Shown: positions 60,223-64,000 of the stretch, in pieces
How positions within the stretch are numbered: position 1 is the first letter of the stretch
Layout: every line of letters starts with the position of its first letter
Assembly (NCBI GenBank): GCA_001804865.1
Contig: MHBK01000043.1
Span: 289 to 64,288 of the forward strand
From: Lentisphaerae bacterium GWF2_57_35
GTDB taxonomy: Bacteria > Verrucomicrobiota > Kiritimatiellia > CAIQIC01 > GWF2-57-35
Direction of reading: 5' to 3'
Length of the DNA: 64,000 nt
Program-made: the position numbers and the translations under genes
Notes under the pieces: generated by a model
Database searches by the model: none
The model's input: the letters and a program-made list of their open reading frames with translations, nothing else
Told to the model about the DNA's origin: nothing

Positions 60223-61392
60223 ATGAGCTTTTTGAAACAATGTAGTAAATGTGGGTTGCCTGAAACCTATGAAACCATCGAATTTGATGAAAATGGAGTT
60301 TGTAATATCTGCCGCTCGGCACATTACAAAAAGACCATTGATTGGACGACCCGTAAAACCAAATTCGATGCCGTCATCGCAAAATACCGGGGCAAGTACG
60401 ACTACGACTGTATTGTCCCATTCAGCGGTGGAAAGGACAGCACCTTCCAACTCTATTACTTATGCAAGGAATATAACCTCAAACCGTTGGTGATCCGATT
60501 CAACCACGGATTTCTTCGGCCGGTTATTCATAAGAATACGGAGCGGACGCTTAAGAAGCTGGGCGCCGATTTTCTCGAGTTCACGCCGAATTGGCACATT
60601 GTCAAACGGCTGATGATGGAATCGTTTCGCCGCAAAACAGACTTCTGCTGGCATTGCCATTGCGGAATTTACTCTTATCCTTTACGCCTAGCCGTCAAGT
60701 TGAATGTACCTCTGGTGATTTGGGGAGAACCGATTTCGGAGATAACCGCTTATTTCGATTATGAAAAAGACGAGATCGAATATGAGGATGAGGAAAAATT
60801 CAACATGTTTCGTAATCTTGGGATCTCAGCTGATGACATGTATGGAATGATCAATACACCCGAACATCCTGTCGATCGTCGCGATTTGTTGCCGTATACC
60901 TATCCGACGCCCAAAGAACTGCGCTCTGTGGGTGTTCTTTCTATTTGCCTCGGCAGCTTTATTCCTTGGGATTATACAGCCAACACGGCACTGATAAAAA
61001 AAGAGCTGGCATGGGAATCGGAAGAACTGGAAGGCGTTCCGGAAGCACTGCACCAGTCGGCCGAAAAAATTGAATGCTTCATGCAGGGAACACGAGATTA
61101 TATAAAGTACTGCAAACGGGGTTACAGTCGACTCTCGCAAATGATGGCTTTCCACATTCGAAACGGACGCATGACCCTGGAAGAAGCGCAGAAGTATTTT
61201 CCGTTGGAGGGGTGCAGACCACCCTCTATGGAAATCCTGCTCGAATATCTTGGGTTGACGGAAGAGGAATTTAACGAAATTGTGCAGCGCACCGAGGTGT
61301 CGCCCTACCATCATGATTACTCAAAACAGAGGTCCTCAAATAAAACCTGGGATTACGATCAATGGTATCGCGAGGATAACCACACCAAATGA
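60223..61392 (+). CDS. N-acetyl sugar amidotransferase, PseA/WbpG type
   Basis: A 389-residue ATP-dependent enzyme. An N-terminal zinc site (QCSKCGLPETYETIEFDENGVCNIC) is followed by the PP-loop YDCIVPFSGGKDSTFQLYYL with SGGKDS from residue 68, and a C-x2-H-C site (FCWHCHCGIYSY). PseA and WbpG turn an N-acetyl group of a surface sugar into an acetamidino group using ammonia. HisH- and HisF-like partners encoded next would supply the ammonia. The 'GCRPPSMEILLEYLGLTEEEF' C-terminus is characteristic of this family. Its stop overlaps the hisH-like start. Confidence 0.9.
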   Translation: MSFLKQCSKCGLPETYETIEFDENGVCNICRSAHYKKTIDWTTRKTKFDAVIAKYRGKYDYDCIVPFSGGKDSTFQLYYLCKEYNLKPLVIRFNHGFLRPVIHKNTERTLKKLGADFLEFTPNWHIVKRLMMESFRRKTDFCWHCHCGIYSYPLRLAVKLNVPLVIWGEPISEITAYFDYEKDEIEYEDEEKFNMFRNLGISADDMYGMINTPEHPVDRRDLLPYTYPTPKELRSVGVLSICLGSFIPWDYTANTALIKKELAWESEELEGVPEALHQSAEKIECFMQGTRDYIKYCKRGYSRLSQMMAFHIRNGRMTLEEAQKYFPLEGCRPPSMEILLEYLGLTEEEFNEIVQRTEVSPYHHDYSKQRSSNKTWDYDQWYREDNHTK

Positions 61393-62003
61393 TCGGCATA
61401 GTTGATTACGGAATGGGGAATTTGCGCTCGGTGTTCAATGCCCTGGTATTTTTGGGCTTTGAAGCGACTGTCGTGCATCAGCCTGATGGGTTAGAAGCGT
61501 GTGACCGGTTGATTCTTCCCGGCGTGGGTGCTTATGCCCATGCCATGCAAAATCTACATGCAAAGGGGTTTATTCCGGTTTTGCAGGAACTGTCGGCTCA
61601 GGGCCGGCCGCTTCTGGGTATTTGCTTGGGCATGCAAATGTTTTCAACCACGGGCTCTGAGCCGGTTCTATGCCAAGGCTTGAATTTGATTGCTGGAGAA
61701 GTAATCCCCATGCAGGCTCGTCCTGAAATGCCGCTGCCGCATGTTGGGTGGAATACCGTACGATTGCGATCTGCTCATCCATTGTTTTCCGGTGTGCGCG
61801 AAGGAGATGTCTATTTCGTCCATTCCTATTGCTTTCATCCAGCGGTAGAAGCCGACATCTTATGCGTATCGGAGTATGGAGGCGAATTCATTTCCGGCGT
61901 GGCTCATGGGAATGTGGTAGGTCTTCAATTTCATCCAGAAAAAAGCCAAAATGTGGGCATGCGAATTCTGGAAAACTTCTGTTTGTGGGACGGCACATGC
62001 TGA
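61389..62003 (+). CDS. HisH-like glutaminase for sugar amidination
   Basis: A 204-residue class I glutamine amidotransferase. Motifs: IVDYGMGNLRSVFNAL, LILPGVGAYAHAM, LLGICLGMQMF with nucleophile Cys79, LPHVGWNTV and GLQFHPEKSQNVGMRIL with the His-x-Glu pair. The sequence is of the imidazole glycerol phosphate synthase HisH type, but the operon partners (PseA-type amidotransferase and a HisF lacking Asp11) show that its ammonia is for the sugar acetamidino group, not for histidine. Start and stop overlap both neighbours. Confidence 0.9.
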   Translation: MIGIVDYGMGNLRSVFNALVFLGFEATVVHQPDGLEACDRLILPGVGAYAHAMQNLHAKGFIPVLQELSAQGRPLLGICLGMQMFSTTGSEPVLCQGLNLIAGEVIPMQARPEMPLPHVGWNTVRLRSAHPLFSGVREGDVYFVHSYCFHPAVEADILCVSEYGGEFISGVAHGNVVGLQFHPEKSQNVGMRILENFCLWDGTC

Positions 62004-62755
62004 AGAAACGTCTTATTCCTGTCTTGTTGCTCAAACAAGGACGAATGGTCAAGGGGCGCCAATTCCGCGATTATCGCGATACGGGCGATCCAATCTCGGC
62101 GGCGCGAATCTATAATGCCCAAAAGGCAGATGAATTGATGTTTCTCGATATTGAAGCGAGCGTAGAAGGACGCGGAGCATTGCTTCAGCTTATTGAGGTC
62201 GTCTCACAGGAATGCTTCATGCCCTTTACTGTGGGTGGCGGCTTGCGTTCCGTTGACGATGTTCGCAACCTCTTGAAAGCAGGTGCAGATAAAGTGCTGA
62301 TCAATTCTGCCGCTGTTGAAAATCCTGGCTTGATTAATTGTGTTGCAGATCATTTCGGTCGGCAATGCATTGTTGCCGGTATTGATGTGCGAAAGATGGA
62401 TGGAGTTTATCGCGTCTTTACCCATGGCGCTCGCCAGTTAGCGCCCGTGGACTTTCAATTGCACATTCGGCACTTGGAAGAATTAGGCGCGGGCGAGTTT
62501 TTAATCAATTCCATCGATCATGATGGAATGATGGATGGTTATGACAGCGAGTTGCTGAAACTAGCCGTTGCGACAACTTCTCGGCCCGTTATAGCGTGCG
62601 GGGGCGCCGGAAATTTTCAACATCTTGTCGATGCATTTAAACGGTGCAGCGTTCATGCGGTCGCCTGTGCAAGCCTTTTCCATTTCGGTGACAATAATCC
62701 AATACGAGCCCGAGCTTTTCTGAAAAATCAAGGAATCCCTGTAAAGAATGTCTAA
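61997..62755 (+). CDS. HisF-like partner of the sugar amidotransferase
   Basis: A 252-residue TIM barrel. RLIPVLLLKQGRMVKGRQFRD replaces the histidine-pathway text (x-CLDVKDGRVVKG): the catalytic Asp11 of HisF is Leu11 here. Asp130, the second catalytic Asp, is kept (VAGIDVRK). Further family text is TGDPISAARIYNAQKADELMFLDIEAS, GGGLRSVDDVRNLLKAGADKVLINSAA and EFLINSIDHDGMMDGYD. Loss of Asp11 and the 'GDP-x-x-A-x-R-I-Y/F-N' box are typical of the surface-glycan paralogue (HisF2). It probably channels ammonia from the HisH-like subunit to the amidotransferase and does no histidine chemistry. ATG 61997 overlaps the hisH-like stop. Confidence 0.9.
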   Translation: MLKKRLIPVLLLKQGRMVKGRQFRDYRDTGDPISAARIYNAQKADELMFLDIEASVEGRGALLQLIEVVSQECFMPFTVGGGLRSVDDVRNLLKAGADKVLINSAAVENPGLINCVADHFGRQCIVAGIDVRKMDGVYRVFTHGARQLAPVDFQLHIRHLEELGAGEFLINSIDHDGMMDGYDSELLKLAVATTSRPVIACGGAGNFQHLVDAFKRCSVHAVACASLFHFGDNNPIRARAFLKNQGIPVKNV

Positions 62756-62767
62756 TCGGAAACGCGA

Positions 62768-63448
62768 ATGAATACGATTCAGTTCAAATCATCCTTAACC
62801 TCCGAAGAATTGGCCAATTATGTCGCCCGGCAGCTTAATGCATTTTATCCAGACAACCAATTGGTCGCGGTTGGCGATGTGCGGTGCGTGATGGAACATA
62901 CCCTTGTGCGGGTGAAGGCCTGCTTCTCTCGTATTCACCGAAAGTATTATTGTGATGGAACGCAAGCGACCTTTAACCATTTGCACTCTGATCACTACGC
63001 CATGTTTCTTTACCTTCTCAGCAATACAGCTTGGAAGCTGGCGGGCAATGAGATGTTGGCGGCGAAGATATTTCTCCTAAATAAGGCTCTTCATGGATTG
63101 GATGTCTATTATGGGATCGAACTTCCCGAAGTGTTTCTGTTTATTCACCCGGTGGGAACGGTGCTGGGAAATGCTCGCTACGGAAATTACCTGACGGTCT
63201 ATCAAAATTGTGGAATTGGGTCTCTCACGGAATCAGGAGATTATCCAACTTTAGGGGAAGGCGTTATTCTTTTTGCGCGCTCTTGTTTATTGGGGGCATG
63301 TCATATCGGCGATGATGTCGTTGTGGGTGCCAATGCTTTTTTGGTGACTACCGATATCCCGGCTCATTCTGTCGTTGTTGGGCAATATCCCAACCACCGA
63401 ATCCTTCACAACGCGGATCTTGTACGTAATCGAATTTTTCATTCATGA
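62768..63448 (+). CDS. Left-handed beta-helix (hexapeptide) acetyltransferase, serine acetyltransferase-like
   Basis: A 226-residue protein. The N-terminal ~120 residues are helical; the last ~90 hold hexapeptide-type repeats from VFLFIHPVGTVLGNARYGNYLTVYQNCGIGS through ILFARSCLLGACHIGDDVVVGANAFLVTTDIP, ending in the coenzyme A loop SVVVGQYPN. The layout is that of serine O-acetyltransferase (CysE), but the expected catalytic His/Asp environment is altered (IHPVGTVLG), and related proteins in glycan clusters O-acetylate sugars. It may add an acetyl group to the nonulosonic acid or its glycan. It overlaps the next gene by four bases. Confidence 0.8.
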   Translation: MNTIQFKSSLTSEELANYVARQLNAFYPDNQLVAVGDVRCVMEHTLVRVKACFSRIHRKYYCDGTQATFNHLHSDHYAMFLYLLSNTAWKLAGNEMLAAKIFLLNKALHGLDVYYGIELPEVFLFIHPVGTVLGNARYGNYLTVYQNCGIGSLTESGDYPTLGEGVILFARSCLLGACHIGDDVVVGANAFLVTTDIPAHSVVVGQYPNHRILHNADLVRNRIFHS

Positions 63449-64000
63449 CCAAGGTATTACGGACCATGAATTACGTTCGAAAAGCATCCGTCAATGTGGA
63501 CATTATTCTGAATGCATGGCATTTAGATCTTTACGATATTAACTATGCCGTCGCCTCTGAGGAGATTAACTGCTTAGCGACGTATGCCAAACAATTGAAG
63601 CGACGCGCAATACTCTTGGGGATCTGCTCTTTTCTTGGCGATATAGTGCGCAGCTTTTATAAATTATTCTTTGTATCTCTTCGGAAGAGGCCTACTCCTG
63701 GTCGCGTAATATTTTATGCGATATCTTCTAATCATTATGAATCGCTGCTTCCCATCAAGCGACAAGTTAAGGACTCAACTTTTTGGGGATGTTGCGATGA
63801 ATGTGACGATACATTTTGGATGTGTTGGGCGCAGATTATATCACTCCTTTATCTGCCGAGGTTGTTGTGGCTGTACTTTAAAAGTACCGGATATCGGAAA
63901 GAAACATTTCGCTATTATTTTAAAGACTATCTACGAATCTATGGCGGGTATGTTGTTTTTTCCTATTTGTTGCGTCATTGTAGACCCAAGCTTGTGGTGT
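63445..64000 (+). CDS. Start of a further glycan-cluster gene, 3' partial, unrecognised
   Basis: ATG 63445 overlaps the stop of the acetyltransferase gene, and the frame stays open to the right edge (185 residues). The visible part is mostly hydrophobic-basic: RRAILLGICSFLGDIVRSFYKLFFVSL, an IFYAISSNHYESLLPIKRQVKDSTFWG segment, and an aromatic-rich CWAQIISLLYLPRLLWLYF. The strand HCRPKLVV at the edge looks like the start of a Rossmann-type strand, as in surface-glycan glycosyltransferases with a GT-B fold. A glycosyltransferase role is only a guess from position and these features. A+T content is high. Confidence 0.5.
   Translation, partial: MTKVLRTMNYVRKASVNVDIILNAWHLDLYDINYAVASEEINCLATYAKQLKRRAILLGICSFLGDIVRSFYKLFFVSLRKRPTPGRVIFYAISSNHYESLLPIKRQVKDSTFWGCCDECDDTFWMCWAQIISLLYLPRLLWLYFKSTGYRKETFRYYFKDYLRIYGGYVVFSYLLRHCRPKLVV

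Overview
The window looks like a chromosomal segment of a Gram-negative bacterium of the PVC group, most likely Kiritimatiellota, Verrucomicrobiota or Lentisphaerota. This is an inference from gene style: a pseudopilin of the short [23 protein letters not shown] type, a secreted protein ending in a thrombospondin-3-like calcium repeat plus a small beta domain, a large non-secreted GH35-like glycosidase with a discoidin tail, a WspA-type chemoreceptor, and many GC-rich dispersed hairpin repeats between genes. Outer-membrane lipid transport, Wza-type export and beta-barrel genes show a two-membrane envelope. No rRNA, tRNA, CRISPR or phage genes were seen.

Positions 1-9100 (mostly + strand) hold the tail of a secreted protein, a WspA-like chemoreceptor, a CoA-transferase, a DtxR-feoA-feoB-small Cys protein iron(II) operon behind an iron-box-like operator, a MenA-like prenyltransferase and a class I aldolase. 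Positions 9100-12600 (- strand) encode an Mla/MCE-type lipid ABC transporter with a lipoprotein. Positions 12700-19100 carry phosphoglycerate mutase, a GH35-like enzyme, a methyltransferase and a secreted Ntn (choloylglycine-type) hydrolase. Positions 19400-22430 form an ECF nickel uptake locus: nikMN, nikQ and nikO, then nikR. A consensus promoter overlapped by a NikR-like operator lies before nikM, and three palindromes with an exact 31-base period lie before nikR.

Positions 22480-35600 are mixed: MscL, a frameshifted MotA-like remnant, an NmrA-type protein, a secreted pullulanase-like GH13 enzyme, an aromatic amino acid permease, an HD protein, a PLP decarboxylase with an apparent signal peptide, a TlpA thioredoxin fused to a cysteine-rich tail followed by an ABC exporter, a VapBC toxin-antitoxin pair and a Cas4/AddB-like protein with a worn active site. 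purL and purQ follow at 35689-39492.

From 41175 to the right edge runs a large surface-polysaccharide region. The first part is assembly machinery: a secreted Lys/Ala-rich protein, a beta-barrel protein, a Wzc-like tyrosine autokinase, a Wza-like exporter, an O-antigen ligase/polymerase-like protein with TPRs, and a pseudopilin. The second part starts with a GbsR/MarR-type regulator and is a tightly coupled sugar-building operon: DUF362 protein, DegT aminotransferase, CMP-sugar synthetase, class III aminotransferase, PtmA-like SDR, methyltransferase, NeuB-type synthase, GNAT-TIM barrel fusion, CBS-DegT fusion, PseA/WbpG-type amidotransferase with its own HisH and HisF paralogues, a hexapeptide acetyltransferase and the start of a further gene. 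Together these point to a CMP-activated nonulosonic (sialic-like) acid carrying an acetamidino group. The gene set and fusions do not match the standard pseudaminic or legionaminic acid routes, making this the best candidate for an undescribed pathway. The second part is visibly richer in A+T than the first 35 kb.
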